Shown here piece by piece: positions 1 through 9,283 of a stretch of 50,585 nt of DNA. The notes under the pieces are model-generated. The model was not told the origin of the DNA. It did no database searches and worked only from the letters and a program-made list of their open reading frames with translations. Source of the stretch: a virus; the IMG/VR virus record IMGVR_UViG_3300025695_000017, positions 1-50,585 of that record. One strand, given 5' to 3'. Position 1 is the stretch's first letter. Each line of letters starts with the position of its first letter. The position numbers were made by a program, and so were the translations under genes.

Positions 1-288
1 GTAGGACAACAAGCTCCTCTATGTGATGATGGTTCACCTATCTATGTTACAGTCCAATCAATCAAAGCACCAACCAAAGGAATCCAAATAGGGCCCTTTA
101 AATTCAAACAAAAGAAAACTTTGGTAACTGTTAAAGTTGTGAAAGATGGAGTTGAATCAATTGGTGAGGGTTCAGCGAAGATGAATGTATCTGCAACTCT
201 AATGCAATTGCAGGATGAAAATCTACCATTCGAACAAACGGAATTCTCAGTTGCAATGAAGAAGGCAATTGAGGATGCATTAGATTAA
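1..288 (+). CDS. Hypothetical phage protein, C-terminal fragment (5' truncated by window)
   Basis: Frame 1 is open from the first base to a TAA at 286-288, giving the last 95 residues of a protein that begins upstream of the window. The visible part is rich in Val, Lys and Gln and alternates hydrophobic and polar residues in a beta-like pattern (for example KTLVTVKVVKDG), then ends in an acidic helix (KKAIEDALD). It lies directly upstream of the baseplate cluster and shares its strand, so a structural or tail-assembly role is plausible. I recognise no family. The reading frame is certain; the function is unknown. Confidence 0.75.
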   Translation, partial: VGQQAPLCDDGSPIYVTVQSIKAPTKGIQIGPFKFKQKKTLVTVKVVKDGVESIGEGSAKMNVSATLMQLQDENLPFEQTEFSVAMKKAIEDALD

Positions 289-308
289 AATCACTTTTTA
301 GTTTATTG

Positions 309-317
309 ATATTTATA
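309..317 (+). promoter_or_regulatory. Putative phage late promoter motif ATATTTATA
   Basis: This is the first of thirteen copies of a nonamer ATA[T/C]TTATA, nearly all in gaps just upstream of structural genes. It sits 25 nt before the ATG at 343. The core TATTTATA is the reverse complement of the T4 late promoter TATAAATA, so direction is inferred from gene layout rather than from the motif itself. Confidence 0.6.
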
Positions 318-342
318 TATTGAACTAATATTGATAAACGTT

Positions 343-738
343 ATGACGGAAGATTTCGAATTATTTCCCGGTAAAAATCTAAGTGGATTATTTGAGGATA
401 TCTATAATAATCAAATAAATAAGAAAAGACACATCTCCGAAGTGATTGCTGAACTACGAAAGTTAGTTAGGAATCCAAATGATATGAGATATATTGGTCC
501 ACTTATCAAAGATTTAATTGATACATCCGTTCGTAATGATGAATCTCTACTTAAACTTGCTACAATTGCACAACGAATTATGGTTGCTGGAACTAAGAGT
601 GAGGGAGAAGCTGGTTTCCTTAGTGATGCTGAGAGAGAACAGCTCTTAGCAGAGATAGAACAAGTTCAAGATGAAATTGAACGTGTTGATAATATGGAAA
701 ACGAAATCGAAGAAGTTAAGAAAAAATTAGAAAATTAA
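343..738 (+). CDS. Hypothetical helical protein upstream of the baseplate spike gene
   Basis: The protein has 131 residues. I prefer the ATG at 343 over the in-frame TTG at 331, because ATG is the rule among neighbours and it leaves a normal leader after the promoter motif at 309-317. The N-terminal half (for example LFEDIYNNQINKKRH, and PNDMRYIGPLIKDLI) looks globular and helical. The C-terminal third is a charged, heptad-like coiled coil rich in Glu and Lys (EREQLLAEIEQVQDEIER). There is no signal peptide or membrane segment. It is followed without a gap by the spike-like gene at 739, so a role in tail or baseplate assembly is inferred from position. I do not recognise the family. Confidence 0.8.
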   Translation: MTEDFELFPGKNLSGLFEDIYNNQINKKRHISEVIAELRKLVRNPNDMRYIGPLIKDLIDTSVRNDESLLKLATIAQRIMVAGTKSEGEAGFLSDAEREQLLAEIEQVQDEIERVDNMENEIEEVKKKLEN

Positions 739-1977
739 ATGTTCGGAGATAGGAATCTTAATGTACAATCAAACCAATCAAACCAATCACCTCAAATTGA
801 TAAATCCAATATGGGTATTGTTTATCATGTGGTATTGGATGTTGATGATGAGAAATTAGATATACTTGAAATAGCAGATGATTTAAAGCCATTATATATA
901 GGGGCTATTCAATTTAGGAGTAATCGAGCAGCCAGTAAATCAGATGATGAGTTATCATTCGCACTTCCATATAAACAAAACTATATATCTTTGCCAACTA
1001 AAAATGAATTTGTTAGAATAATAAATGCAAAGGGTGGTGGGTATTATTATGAGAGAATCATAAAATCACAATTACCAAATGTTAACAATGTTGGTGATAC
1101 GATACGAAAATCGGTTTCTAAAGACTCATCTACACAAAACACATCTAAGGATTACTCAAATGTACAGACAACCAATATACCCAGAAGTACATCCGATGAT
1201 TCCGCTGATTATGATGGGTATGGTGATTACTTTGATGTAAATTCGAATCTTAATTATCTTAGGTTATATGAGGGTGATACTTTAATAGAAAGTAGATTTG
1301 GTTCATCAATTAGATTTAGCGGATATAATAATACTGAAAACTCATTTTCACCAACACTTATATTACGAAATGGGGAAAATCCACAAACATTAAATGCTGG
1401 TAATGGTATATCAACCGAAGAGGATATCAATAGAGATGGTAATATTATTCTATTGGGGTCTAACCAATATCAACTACCATTTCAACCTGGTACTGTTGAT
1501 GATAAAGGCAAAACTGAGTTTGAAACGACTCCTCTATCATTTAAGGATTATCCAAATGATTTGAAGGGAAATCAAATACTATTAAATTCGGATAGATTGA
1601 TATTCTCTGCAAAAACATCCGAAATGATTTTCTATTCTAAAGGAAACTACGGATTTATTTCAGATGGTGAATTATCTATTGATAATAAGTTTGGTATTCG
1701 GATGAACGTAAATGATGATATCAATATAACAACTAACGATAGAAATGTGAATATCAATAGTGGTAATGGTAATATAAACTTAGGTAATACAAACTTAGAA
1801 TCATTAGTAAAAGGTGAAACATTAGTACAACTAATGACTGAGCTGATTACAGCAATCGAAGCTATGACAGTAGCAACGGCAGCTGGTACATCATCGATAC
1901 CAATAAATGTAGCATCATTTAGTAAAGTGAAATCTCAATTAAAAACAATGTTGAGTAATCTAAACAAAACATCATAA
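739..1977 (+). CDS. Baseplate hub/spike-like protein (gp5-like, without lysozyme domain)
   Basis: The 412-residue protein probably forms the central hub and cell-puncturing spike of the contractile tail. The N-terminal part (about 25-110) has an OB-fold-like beta pattern ending in a GGGYYYERII stretch. A Ser/Thr/Asp-rich linker follows (about 130-160). Then comes a domain with LRLYEGDTLIESRFGSSI, typical of phage hub proteins. A repetitive beta region (DDINITTNDRNVNINSGNGN) resembles the beta-helical needle of gp5/Gp45-type spikes, and a hydrophobic helix follows. No lysozyme domain is visible, unlike T4 gp5. Its TAA overlaps the next ATG by one base (TAATG). The hub/spike call rests on architecture and the position upstream of gp25 and gp6. 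Confidence 0.6.
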   Translation: MFGDRNLNVQSNQSNQSPQIDKSNMGIVYHVVLDVDDEKLDILEIADDLKPLYIGAIQFRSNRAASKSDDELSFALPYKQNYISLPTKNEFVRIINAKGGGYYYERIIKSQLPNVNNVGDTIRKSVSKDSSTQNTSKDYSNVQTTNIPRSTSDDSADYDGYGDYFDVNSNLNYLRLYEGDTLIESRFGSSIRFSGYNNTENSFSPTLILRNGENPQTLNAGNGISTEEDINRDGNIILLGSNQYQLPFQPGTVDDKGKTEFETTPLSFKDYPNDLKGNQILLNSDRLIFSAKTSEMIFYSKGNYGFISDGELSIDNKFGIRMNVNDDINITTNDRNVNINSGNGNINLGNTNLESLVKGETLVQLMTELITAIEAMTVATAAGTSSIPINVASFSKVKSQLKTMLSNLNKTS

Positions 1978-2819
1978 TGTCTTGGAGTTTATTCAAAGCA
2001 AATATAATCCGAAAAACTAATCCTAAGTTTAACAACAACAATATAAATCAGGTTGCTAAGATTTGGGCTGATGAATATGATGCTGCTGTAAAAAGAGGTA
2101 AGGATTTTATAAACTTTGAATCAATACAAAGTGGTAATAAGGCAATAATGGAAACCTTATTTAAGGTTGCATTATTAAAAGGATTTACAACTCCACCGGG
2201 TCAAAACTTTTCATTAGTAAACGAATTCGGAAATGGTGTAAAGGCATATTGGGCGGGAGCTCAAATGAAACCATTCCCAATTCCATTAATACCAGCACCA
2301 GGTTCAATACAAAACATCTCAGTAAATTCAAATGTTGTGGTTAATGTGGGAACATGGCCGATATATCCACCACTAAGACCAGTAAGGAAGCAGGAAACGA
2401 TGGTAGATATGTTTATACTTGCGGCATTGATACATTTATTTTCAATTGGTGGTTTTATACAAACAACATCATTATACCCATCAGCACCATCACCAATACC
2501 AGCCCCAGGTGTTATTCCATGGACTGGTTATTTAGTACCACCTGCTATACCAATTCCAAATATCAACTTCCCATCGGAAGATGGTAGTGAACCGCCGGGA
2601 ATCGAACAACCTGATACGGATATTAATATATCCGATGAAAATGGTGGTGATAACATTGGACAAGGTAATGAAATAGTTGATGAGTTAGATGGTAATACTT
2701 CATTAGAAAATGTGATAAGTGTTTCCATACCATCGGATGTGGATAATGCATTGGAAATTGATAAGATTGTGGAAGATTTTAAACAACAAATTCAGATGGG
2801 TGGTACTAAGTGTGAATAA
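1977..2819 (+). CDS. Proline-rich tail/baseplate-associated protein of unknown function
   Basis: The 280-residue protein is translationally coupled to the spike gene through a TAATG overlap. Residues 1-95 look globular and helical (AKIWADEYDAAVKRGKDFI). The middle is unusually rich in Pro and Ile (PFPIPLIPAPGSI, YPSAPSPIPAPGVIP) and contains a hydrophobic stretch (VDMFILAALIHLFSIGGFI) that could be a membrane-active or buried helix. The C-terminal third is acidic and low in complexity (many D, E, N and G). It is embedded in the baseplate cluster, which suggests a virion or tail-assembly component. I recognise no family, and the hydrophobic segment could also be a trimerisation core. Confidence 0.7.
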   Translation: MSWSLFKANIIRKTNPKFNNNNINQVAKIWADEYDAAVKRGKDFINFESIQSGNKAIMETLFKVALLKGFTTPPGQNFSLVNEFGNGVKAYWAGAQMKPFPIPLIPAPGSIQNISVNSNVVVNVGTWPIYPPLRPVRKQETMVDMFILAALIHLFSIGGFIQTTSLYPSAPSPIPAPGVIPWTGYLVPPAIPIPNINFPSEDGSEPPGIEQPDTDINISDENGGDNIGQGNEIVDELDGNTSLENVISVSIPSDVDNALEIDKIVEDFKQQIQMGGTKCE

Positions 2820-2841
2820 AAAACGAAAAAACCCAAAACAA

Positions 2842-2850
2842 ATATTTATA
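2842..2850 (+). promoter_or_regulatory. Putative phage late promoter motif ATATTTATA
   Basis: This copy lies in the 54-nt gap before the gene at 2874, 23 nt upstream of its ATG. The right flank TAGA matches other copies. Confidence 0.6.
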
Positions 2851-2873
2851 TAGAAAGGAAAACATTTTATATA

Positions 2874-3446
2874 ATGAATACTGATAAATTAGTCAAAGCA
2901 ATACAAATTATTGTTAAAGAAGAAATTAAAGAAGCTCTTCCTAAATTGGTTAAAGAAGGTGTGAAAAGAGAGATGGCTAAGTTGTTGAAAGAAAACAAAC
3001 AATTGAGAGAAGCTCTTAAACCACAAAAGCCTCAACAACCAACATTTATGGATGAGACTGTTATGGAAAGTGTAGTACATCAGCCAACCCAACATCAAAC
3101 TCAACAAACACAAAGAAAGTTGAGTAAGAATCCGGTGTTAAACGAAATACTACAACAAACTCAACCATTTAATGGTTCTCAAAACACACCAACACCATCT
3201 TATGCTGGTGCACCAACTGAGGTATCAAATGGAACTATGCATTTTGATTCAAACTCAACTCATACATTGGGTGCTGGAAATATAGCACAAAAAATGGGAT
3301 ATGGTGATATGGTTCAACCAGGTCAAAGACAAGGATTAGGAGTACAAACAGGTAATCCATCTATTGATAAAGCATTGAATAGAGATTATAGTGGATTGAT
3401 GAAAGCATTAGATAAGAAGAAAGGTCCTTATAGACCGGGAATGTAA
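2874..3446 (+). CDS. Hypothetical low-complexity structural or assembly protein
   Basis: The 190-residue protein begins with a strongly amphipathic, Lys/Glu-rich helix (about 1-50, coiled-coil-like, for example KEEIKEALPKLVKEGVKRE). A Gln/Pro/Thr-rich, probably disordered linker follows (about 50-120), then a Gly-rich C-terminus ending KKKGPYRPGM. It starts a transcription unit of its own behind a late-type motif and sits eight bases upstream of gp25. The composition suits a scaffold or tether, possibly a baseplate assembly factor. I do not recognise a family. Confidence 0.75.
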   Translation: MNTDKLVKAIQIIVKEEIKEALPKLVKEGVKREMAKLLKENKQLREALKPQKPQQPTFMDETVMESVVHQPTQHQTQQTQRKLSKNPVLNEILQQTQPFNGSQNTPTPSYAGAPTEVSNGTMHFDSNSTHTLGAGNIAQKMGYGDMVQPGQRQGLGVQTGNPSIDKALNRDYSGLMKALDKKKGPYRPGM

Positions 3447-3454
3447 TATAGATT

Positions 3455-3883
3455 ATGGCAGTTGAGTTAGGAAGAAAGATTGTAAAAGATACCAAAGATT
3501 TTGCAAACTACGCAATTGGTATCACCTTACCATTAACGTTTGGTGAGAATACTTTCGAGCAATCTTATCTCACAAAAGACCAAGTTAAATCTAATATTAA
3601 AAACTTACTTTTAACAAAAAGAGGTGAACGAATATTACAACCAGAATTTGGTAGTGGATTACAATCATTGTTATTCGAACCAAATGTTGATGATTTGGAA
3701 GGTAGACTTGAGGATACTATTAATGAAAGTTTAGAACAATGGCTACCATACGTTACAGCAGAACAAATTGATATTGAAACAACCGATGAGTTGAAAGATA
3801 ATAACCAATTAAATGTTTCAATTGATTTTAGAATTGGTGATGATATCAATTTAGAAACATTAACATTTACAGTACAGGGATAA
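3455..3883 (+). CDS. 25: Baseplate wedge subunit gp25-like
   Basis: The 142-residue protein matches the gp25/W family of contractile-tail baseplate wedges, which nucleate sheath assembly next to gp6 and gp53. Family features are visible. After an N-terminal region there is a conserved helix with DQVKSNIKNLLLTKRGERILQ, followed by PEFGSGLQSLLFEPN, the hallmark of gp25-like proteins. The C-terminus ends in a beta hairpin (VSIDFRIGDDINLETLTF). The length is close to T4 gp25 (132). It is followed six bases later by gp6, the same partner as in other T4-like phages. Confidence 0.93.
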   Translation: MAVELGRKIVKDTKDFANYAIGITLPLTFGENTFEQSYLTKDQVKSNIKNLLLTKRGERILQPEFGSGLQSLLFEPNVDDLEGRLEDTINESLEQWLPYVTAEQIDIETTDELKDNNQLNVSIDFRIGDDINLETLTFTVQG

Positions 3884-3889
3884 TACGAT

Positions 3890-5923
3890 ATGGCAATTAC
3901 AAAAACAACAAAGAATTTTAAGAATAGGGGTAAGGATATAAAATACCTCAATAAGGATTTTGCTGAGTTTAGAGGTAACTTAATTGAGTTTGCTAAAACT
4001 TATTTCCCAACAACCTATTCTGATTTCAATGAATCATCACCAGGTATGATGTTTATTGAGATGGCATCTTATATTGGTGATTCACTTTCATATTATATTG
4101 ATGATACTCTTAAAGAATCCTTAATGGTTCATGCGGATGATATTGAGAACGTAATTGCACTTTCACAATATTTGGGATATAAGCCAAAAGTATCATCACC
4201 GTCCGTAACAACCTTATCGGTTTATCAATTAGTTCCTTCAATTGGAAATGGTACGGATAACACATATGATGAAACCTATTTGTTACGAATCAAAGAGGGT
4301 ATGTTGGTTGAATCTACTAATGGTGTATCTTTCATTACACAAGATGTGGTTGACTTTTCCGATGATACTGATAGAGAGATTACAATATATCAAACGGATT
4401 CGGTAACTGGTGAAACATCATTCTATTTGGTTAAAAAGCAAGTTAAAGCTATATCGGCTCAAATAGAAGAACAAGAATTTGAATTTGGTTCATATCAAGA
4501 ATTTCAAAGTATTAATTTAAGTGATACCAACATCATAGATATTTACGATGTAAGAGATTCAAATGGAAACAAATGGTATGAAGTTCCATATCTAGCACAA
4601 GAGTTAGTATTTACTGATTATCCAAATACTGAAGCAAATGACCCGGACTTATACCAATTCAAATCAACAGTTCCATATGTATTAAATACATTAAAAACAT
4701 CTCGTAGATTTGTAAGGCAGGTGAATGGTGATAGTACAACTACTATCCAATTTGGAGCTGGTGACCCAACTGTTAGTGAGGAAACTATTATTCCATCATT
4801 AAAAAATGTAGGATTGGGATTACCGAATTCAATATCTAAATTAGATGCATCGTTTGACCCAACAAACTTTTTGAAAACACAAACATATGGTACATCCCCA
4901 TCGAATACAACTTTGACTGTTAAGTATTTAGTTGGTGGTGGTGTTGAATCAAATGTGAAAAAGGGAACAATCACTCAAATAAGAAATGTAGAGTATGATG
5001 AGGATACAACGTTACTCACACCAAATCAGTTATCATTATACAACGCAGCTAAAAACTCAATAGCAGTTGATAACGAAGTTCCTGCAACTGGTGGTAAAGG
5101 TGGTGATACTTTAGAAGAGATTAGAGAAAACGCTTTAGCAAACTTTGGTTCTCAAAATAGAGCAGTAACCGCAAAGGATTATCAAATAAGAGTATTATCG
5201 ATGCCAACTAAGTATGGTTCAATTGCAAAAGCTTACGCTACGGCGGATGGTACATTGGATAATAACTCACCATCATCTATTTTAAGTTCCCCAAAAGCTC
5301 TGCAAGAGTTTACTGATTTGGTAATGAGCTTTGTGGATAAGCCTGATACGGAAGAGCCGGATAGACGAAGTGTTCAAACTGAACTTCAAAAGTTCTTAGT
5401 TGGTAAAACATCAAATGAAAACGAAAAGAATAATCCATTTGCAATCAACCTTTACTTATTAGGATATGATTCGGATGGTAAACTCACTTCATTAAATAGT
5501 GCAGTAAAGGAAAATTTAAAAACATATTTAAGTGAATATAAAATCCTAACCGATGGTGTAAATATCAACGATGGGTTTATTATCAATATTGGTGTTGAAT
5601 TTGAAATCATTACATATAAGAACTACAATAAATCCGAAGTTATTGGAAATTGTATTTCTGAATTAAAAGATTATTTAAATATTAATAATTGGACTTTCAA
5701 CAATACAATCAACCTATCTGAATTGGAATTGATAGTAGGAAATGTTGAAGGTGTGAGTTCAGTTCCAAAATTAAAAATTGTGAACAAATGTCATGGTAAC
5801 TATGCACCTAATTCATACAATATAGAAGCGGCAATTAAAGATAAGATTTTATATCCATCTTTAGACCCATCGGTTTTCGAAGTTAAATTCCCAGATGCGG
5901 ATATAAAAGGAAGAGCAAGATAA
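3890..5923 (+). CDS. 6: Baseplate wedge subunit gp6-like
   Basis: The 677-residue protein corresponds to gp6, the wedge protein that forms the continuous ring of the baseplate (T4 gp6 is about 660 residues). The N-terminus carries the typical gp6/J-family segment: YLNKDFAEFRGNLIEFAKTY, then SSPGMMFIEMASYIGDSLSY, which is conserved across T4-like phages. The middle is beta-rich with a TIQFGAGDPT segment. A later helix-rich part has LEEIRENALANFGSQNRAVT, matching the baseplate J-like motif. It ends with TAATG, overlapping the next gene by one base. The assignment is secure from the N-terminal motif, length and adjacency to gp25. Confidence 0.93.
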   Translation: MAITKTTKNFKNRGKDIKYLNKDFAEFRGNLIEFAKTYFPTTYSDFNESSPGMMFIEMASYIGDSLSYYIDDTLKESLMVHADDIENVIALSQYLGYKPKVSSPSVTTLSVYQLVPSIGNGTDNTYDETYLLRIKEGMLVESTNGVSFITQDVVDFSDDTDREITIYQTDSVTGETSFYLVKKQVKAISAQIEEQEFEFGSYQEFQSINLSDTNIIDIYDVRDSNGNKWYEVPYLAQELVFTDYPNTEANDPDLYQFKSTVPYVLNTLKTSRRFVRQVNGDSTTTIQFGAGDPTVSEETIIPSLKNVGLGLPNSISKLDASFDPTNFLKTQTYGTSPSNTTLTVKYLVGGGVESNVKKGTITQIRNVEYDEDTTLLTPNQLSLYNAAKNSIAVDNEVPATGGKGGDTLEEIRENALANFGSQNRAVTAKDYQIRVLSMPTKYGSIAKAYATADGTLDNNSPSSILSSPKALQEFTDLVMSFVDKPDTEEPDRRSVQTELQKFLVGKTSNENEKNNPFAINLYLLGYDSDGKLTSLNSAVKENLKTYLSEYKILTDGVNINDGFIINIGVEFEIITYKNYNKSEVIGNCISELKDYLNINNWTFNNTINLSELELIVGNVEGVSSVPKLKIVNKCHGNYAPNSYNIEAAIKDKILYPSLDPSVFEVKFPDADIKGRAR

Positions 5924-7005
5924 TGGCATATTATTTCTTAACAGCATCAAAGGATGCATCGGTTTACTTACAACAACCTGACCAAAATTGTGGTTTGGAT
6001 GAAATATTAGAAGTAAGTAAAGTTTACTATGGTAACATCAAAGATGTATCCAGAGCATTAATACAATTTAATGTAGATAACTTTTCATCATCACTATCTA
6101 ATGGGGATGTTGGATTTGAGGAAGCAACTTTGGTATTAAGGGAAACTGAATCAGAGGAACTACCATTAAATTTTACAATCGATATAAACCCAATCTCAGC
6201 TTCTTGGGAAATGGGTAATGGTACTCGTTTTGATGATATAACAACATCTGGTGTAACTTGGAATTATAGAGAAGGTGATTCATCGGATAGATGGGTAAAT
6301 AATGTTGTAAATGGTTCTATTGTATTTGCCCCAAACTCAACTGGTTCATTTGCTGGTAGAGGTGGAGTATGGTATTCTAACCTAAGTAGTTCGCAGGATT
6401 TTGCATACAAAACAAAAGATATAAACGCTGATATAAGTTCCATTTTCCAATCTTGGTTAAGTGGTTCAATCCAAAACGATGGATTGATTATAAAGCATGA
6501 AAATTCGGTAGAAGAGGATACTAATGATTATGGTATATTAAGATTCTTTTCTAAAGAAACGCATACAATTCACCAACCTAAAGTTAGGATTGGTTGGGAT
6601 GATGTAACTTTCACAACTGGTTCATTAACTGAATTGGATTCTGAGGAAATAAAAGTTGGTATTAGAAACTTTAAAAAAGAATACAAAGTAAATACAACAC
6701 CTAAGTTAAGAGTAGTGGGTAGGGATTTATACCCAGCTAAAACATTCTCATCAACGGCTCAATATGGTATTACTAAATTCTTACCAACAACATCATATTA
6801 TCAAATCAGAGATTATCACTCTAATGATATAATAGTACCATTTTCGGATTACACAAAATTAAGTTGTGATTCTAATGGTAACTTCTTCAATTTAAATTTA
6901 TCAAATTGGGAAGTGGATAGAGTATATAAAATCGAATTAAAAACTACAATCGGAGGAGTTGATTACTTCTTTGATGAGGATTATACATTTAGCGTAATTT
7001 CATAA
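5923..7005 (+). CDS. DNRLRE-like structural protein of the baseplate/tail
   Basis: The 360-residue protein begins MAYYFLTASKDASVYLQQ and continues with a beta-sandwich pattern (SRALIQFNVDNF, then EATLVLRETESEELPLNF). This resembles DNRLRE-type domains found in extracellular proteins. Further motifs include an ISASWEMGNG segment, a VTWNYREGD segment and DISSIFQSWLSGSIQNDGLI. The C-terminal third (about 245-360) is a second beta domain. Start and previous stop overlap (TAATG), so it is probably translated together with gp6. DNRLRE modules usually act as surface or carbohydrate-associated beta-sandwiches; a role as a baseplate-peripheral or fibre-attachment protein is inferred. No signal peptide is present. 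Confidence 0.7.
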   Translation: MAYYFLTASKDASVYLQQPDQNCGLDEILEVSKVYYGNIKDVSRALIQFNVDNFSSSLSNGDVGFEEATLVLRETESEELPLNFTIDINPISASWEMGNGTRFDDITTSGVTWNYREGDSSDRWVNNVVNGSIVFAPNSTGSFAGRGGVWYSNLSSSQDFAYKTKDINADISSIFQSWLSGSIQNDGLIIKHENSVEEDTNDYGILRFFSKETHTIHQPKVRIGWDDVTFTTGSLTELDSEEIKVGIRNFKKEYKVNTTPKLRVVGRDLYPAKTFSSTAQYGITKFLPTTSYYQIRDYHSNDIIVPFSDYTKLSCDSNGNFFNLNLSNWEVDRVYKIELKTTIGGVDYFFDEDYTFSVIS

Positions 7006-7007
7006 GG

Positions 7008-8063
7008 ATGAAAAACAGCGGATTAAAAAATGAACAAAAGGTTCAAGAATTACTAACGAAAGGTTCTAACGCTTTAGGTGATAAGAACTCCGCTGGTGTA
7101 CGTCTATTTAAGGAATCTGATTTAGGTGATGGTATTATAAGTGGAAAGTTAATACGACCAAAGTACAATAACTCAGAGTTGAAGAAATCAATAGATACTG
7201 AGATATTCGAACTACTTCCACAAGAAGCACCTGAGTTACCTGATATGGTACTCCGTTCGGTTTATAATGTAGCAACACAGTCAATCAACGATTTAACTTT
7301 ACAAGTCCAAAATTTAACTAATGAAGTTGGTGTATTGAATTCTGAGATAAGTGAATTACAAATCGTAAGTGAAAGTTTGAAAATTGAAGCCGATAATGAA
7401 AGATTGAAAGCTAATATTGCTGAACAACAAGCTACTACGGCAAATGAGCAAGTGGCATCAACTACTATCGATTTATCAAACGCTATTCAGAACTCAATTA
7501 ATGAATCGATTCAAAGAGTATCTTTAACCGCTAGAAATGAAGCTCTACTTCAAGAGAACGAATCATTAAGGGAACAATTATTTGGTTTATCAGCACAAAC
7601 CGCTGAAGGGGCTATTAGTGGTGGTGATAATGGATTTACTGTTAAAGTAAATAATGGAGATGGTGATGCGGAACAATTAACAGCAGACTTATATGCTAAA
7701 TGTAGTGCTAAAGATGCAGGTTCTCGTAAAATGACAAATACAATAGAAGTAAGTAACGTTACTACTGATAATAAAATAACTAATATTTCATTTGAATTTT
7801 CTGGAAGTCCTAAATGGTTTAAAGTAAAATCGGGAGCAAGTTCAATTGAACCTGAAAGTTCAGAAACATATGATTGTGAATTTGATAATGGTGTAATTGG
7901 TACATCTAAGAAAAAAGGTATTCAACCAAGAAGAAGAACATTTGGTTGGAAGGGAAAAGGACAAAATTATAAAGGATTATCATTAAAAGTTAAGGTAACA
8001 TTTGCGGATGGTACAAATGATGAGGTAACCCTAAAAACCGATTTAAGAAAAAATAGAGGATAA
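7008..8063 (+). CDS. Coiled-coil structural protein with C-terminal beta domain
   Basis: The 351-residue protein has three parts. Residues 1-85 are a basic N-terminal region. Residues about 85-190 form a long coiled coil (for example NLTNEVGVLNSEISELQIV and NEALLQENESLREQLFGL). A Gly/Asp-rich hinge leads to a C-terminal beta domain (about 205-351) containing an Arg/Lys-rich PRRRTFGWKGKGQ segment. The coiled coil suggests an oligomeric fibre-like or connector protein. It starts two bases after the previous stop and overlaps the next ATG (TAATG), so it belongs to the baseplate operon. I do not recognise the family. Confidence 0.75.
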   Translation: MKNSGLKNEQKVQELLTKGSNALGDKNSAGVRLFKESDLGDGIISGKLIRPKYNNSELKKSIDTEIFELLPQEAPELPDMVLRSVYNVATQSINDLTLQVQNLTNEVGVLNSEISELQIVSESLKIEADNERLKANIAEQQATTANEQVASTTIDLSNAIQNSINESIQRVSLTARNEALLQENESLREQLFGLSAQTAEGAISGGDNGFTVKVNNGDGDAEQLTADLYAKCSAKDAGSRKMTNTIEVSNVTTDNKITNISFEFSGSPKWFKVKSGASSIEPESSETYDCEFDNGVIGTSKKKGIQPRRRTFGWKGKGQNYKGLSLKVKVTFADGTNDEVTLKTDLRKNRG

Positions 8064-9253
8064 TGGCTATTAGAACATTTAAAGAAATAATAGATAACAA
8101 AGGATATCGTATCTCATCAAAGGATAGGGAGATATTCGAAGAAGGTACATTACAATCTTTCTTCGGATTTTCTGATTCTGATATGATTGAGTTTATCTTA
8201 TATGATGTAAATGATAACCAATTACCACAAGGTGAATTTGGTGAATCGGTTAGATACGTTCCTTTAAATTCGGAAAACATAAAAGATTATTTTTTAATAG
8301 CCGATGGTACTGAATTTCAAGCATTTCAATTTCCATCGGAATATTTTATTGATGTAGAGCGTTTGATAAAAGAAGGTGGTTATAATAATGGTATTTTTAA
8401 AACGCAAATTACACTATTAAATAAACGAGTAGGTTATAACTCTCCAAACGAAAAATTATGGATAAGTGAAATATCTCCATCCAGAACCGAAGTTAGATTA
8501 TTACCTATCTCAAATAAAGTATCTAAGCAAACTGATTTATTTGATAGATTTAATATAATGGTTAATGAAAATTCCAACTTTAGAGATGATATTACTCCAT
8601 TTATAGGTAATTTTATTAATACTATAAATCCATCTGATGTAAGTTCGTTTATTAAAAATACTTATGGTGAATCTTATTATAATGAATTTATATCTGAATT
8701 TGGTATAAATGGATTGGATATTTTAGCAACGAAAATTCATATGTCTTTTACGCAGGCTATGGGTTATGAGTTTTCTAATAGAGTTTCATCTATATCAAGT
8801 CCAAACTATGGTAAGGAAAAGAAATCAAAACCTTCTATTAAATTTTCAAAAGAAGATGTATATTTTGTAGCACAACGAATTTTAATAGAAGTTATTGATA
8901 AATTTTTACCTAATAGAACTATACAATCATCTACAAATGTTCAAACTGAGTTAGATGCTAGTATGGATGATGTTGGTAGAATCTTACAACGTAGGGAATC
9001 TGATGTAGTGATTAGACCTAAAAAAGTAGAGGTGGAAGTTACGAGAGAAAAGAAAAAGGAAGTTCAAGAATCTCAAAAAATAAGTAAGGAAATTATAAAG
9101 GAAGTACCCGCTGAATTACCTATACCAAAATTTACAAAACCAAATCCAATCAAACGCAGAAAACGTAGAGGTATATTTGGTAGACGTTATAGAACAAGAA
9201 ATAACATACGAAACTCGAATCGCTCATATGGTGATAGACCAGGCATTTCTTAA
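8063..9253 (+). CDS. Phage structural protein with Arg-rich C-terminal tail
   Basis: The 396-residue protein has an N-terminal domain (about 1-150) with FKEIIDNKGYRISSKDREIF and a beta-rich region, a helical middle, a Lys/Glu/Val-rich linker (about 305-355), and a strongly basic C-terminus (PIKRRKRRGIFGRRYRTRNN). The next gene's product ends with a closely related basic motif (NRRRRGFFGRRLD). The gene is coupled to its upstream neighbour by TAATG. I infer a virion structural role, probably baseplate wedge or tail fibre attachment, from its place in the cluster; the exact T4 equivalent is unclear. Confidence 0.75.
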   Translation: MAIRTFKEIIDNKGYRISSKDREIFEEGTLQSFFGFSDSDMIEFILYDVNDNQLPQGEFGESVRYVPLNSENIKDYFLIADGTEFQAFQFPSEYFIDVERLIKEGGYNNGIFKTQITLLNKRVGYNSPNEKLWISEISPSRTEVRLLPISNKVSKQTDLFDRFNIMVNENSNFRDDITPFIGNFINTINPSDVSSFIKNTYGESYYNEFISEFGINGLDILATKIHMSFTQAMGYEFSNRVSSISSPNYGKEKKSKPSIKFSKEDVYFVAQRILIEVIDKFLPNRTIQSSTNVQTELDASMDDVGRILQRRESDVVIRPKKVEVEVTREKKKEVQESQKISKEIIKEVPAELPIPKFTKPNPIKRRKRRGIFGRRYRTRNNIRNSNRSYGDRPGIS

Positions 9254-9271
9254 TACTAATATCATTTAACA

Positions 9272-9280
9272 ATATTTATA
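9272..9280 (+). promoter_or_regulatory. ATATTTATA motif immediately before a start codon
   Basis: This copy of the nonamer is only 3 nt upstream of the ATG at 9284, much closer than the other copies (14-50 nt). If it is a promoter, transcripts would begin inside or right at the annotated gene, so either the true start is downstream or the site serves the following genes. Confidence 0.5.
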
Positions 9281-9283
9281 CAT

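Noticed and set aside
331-342. TTG start giving a 135-residue protein
   Set aside because: ATG at 343 is in frame, fits the usual distance from the promoter motif at 309-317, and ATG is used almost everywhere else in the window.
3565-3951. 128-residue minus-strand frame across gp25/gp6
   Set aside because: The hydrophobic N-terminus looks like a membrane protein, but it overlaps two certain genes and has no independent support.
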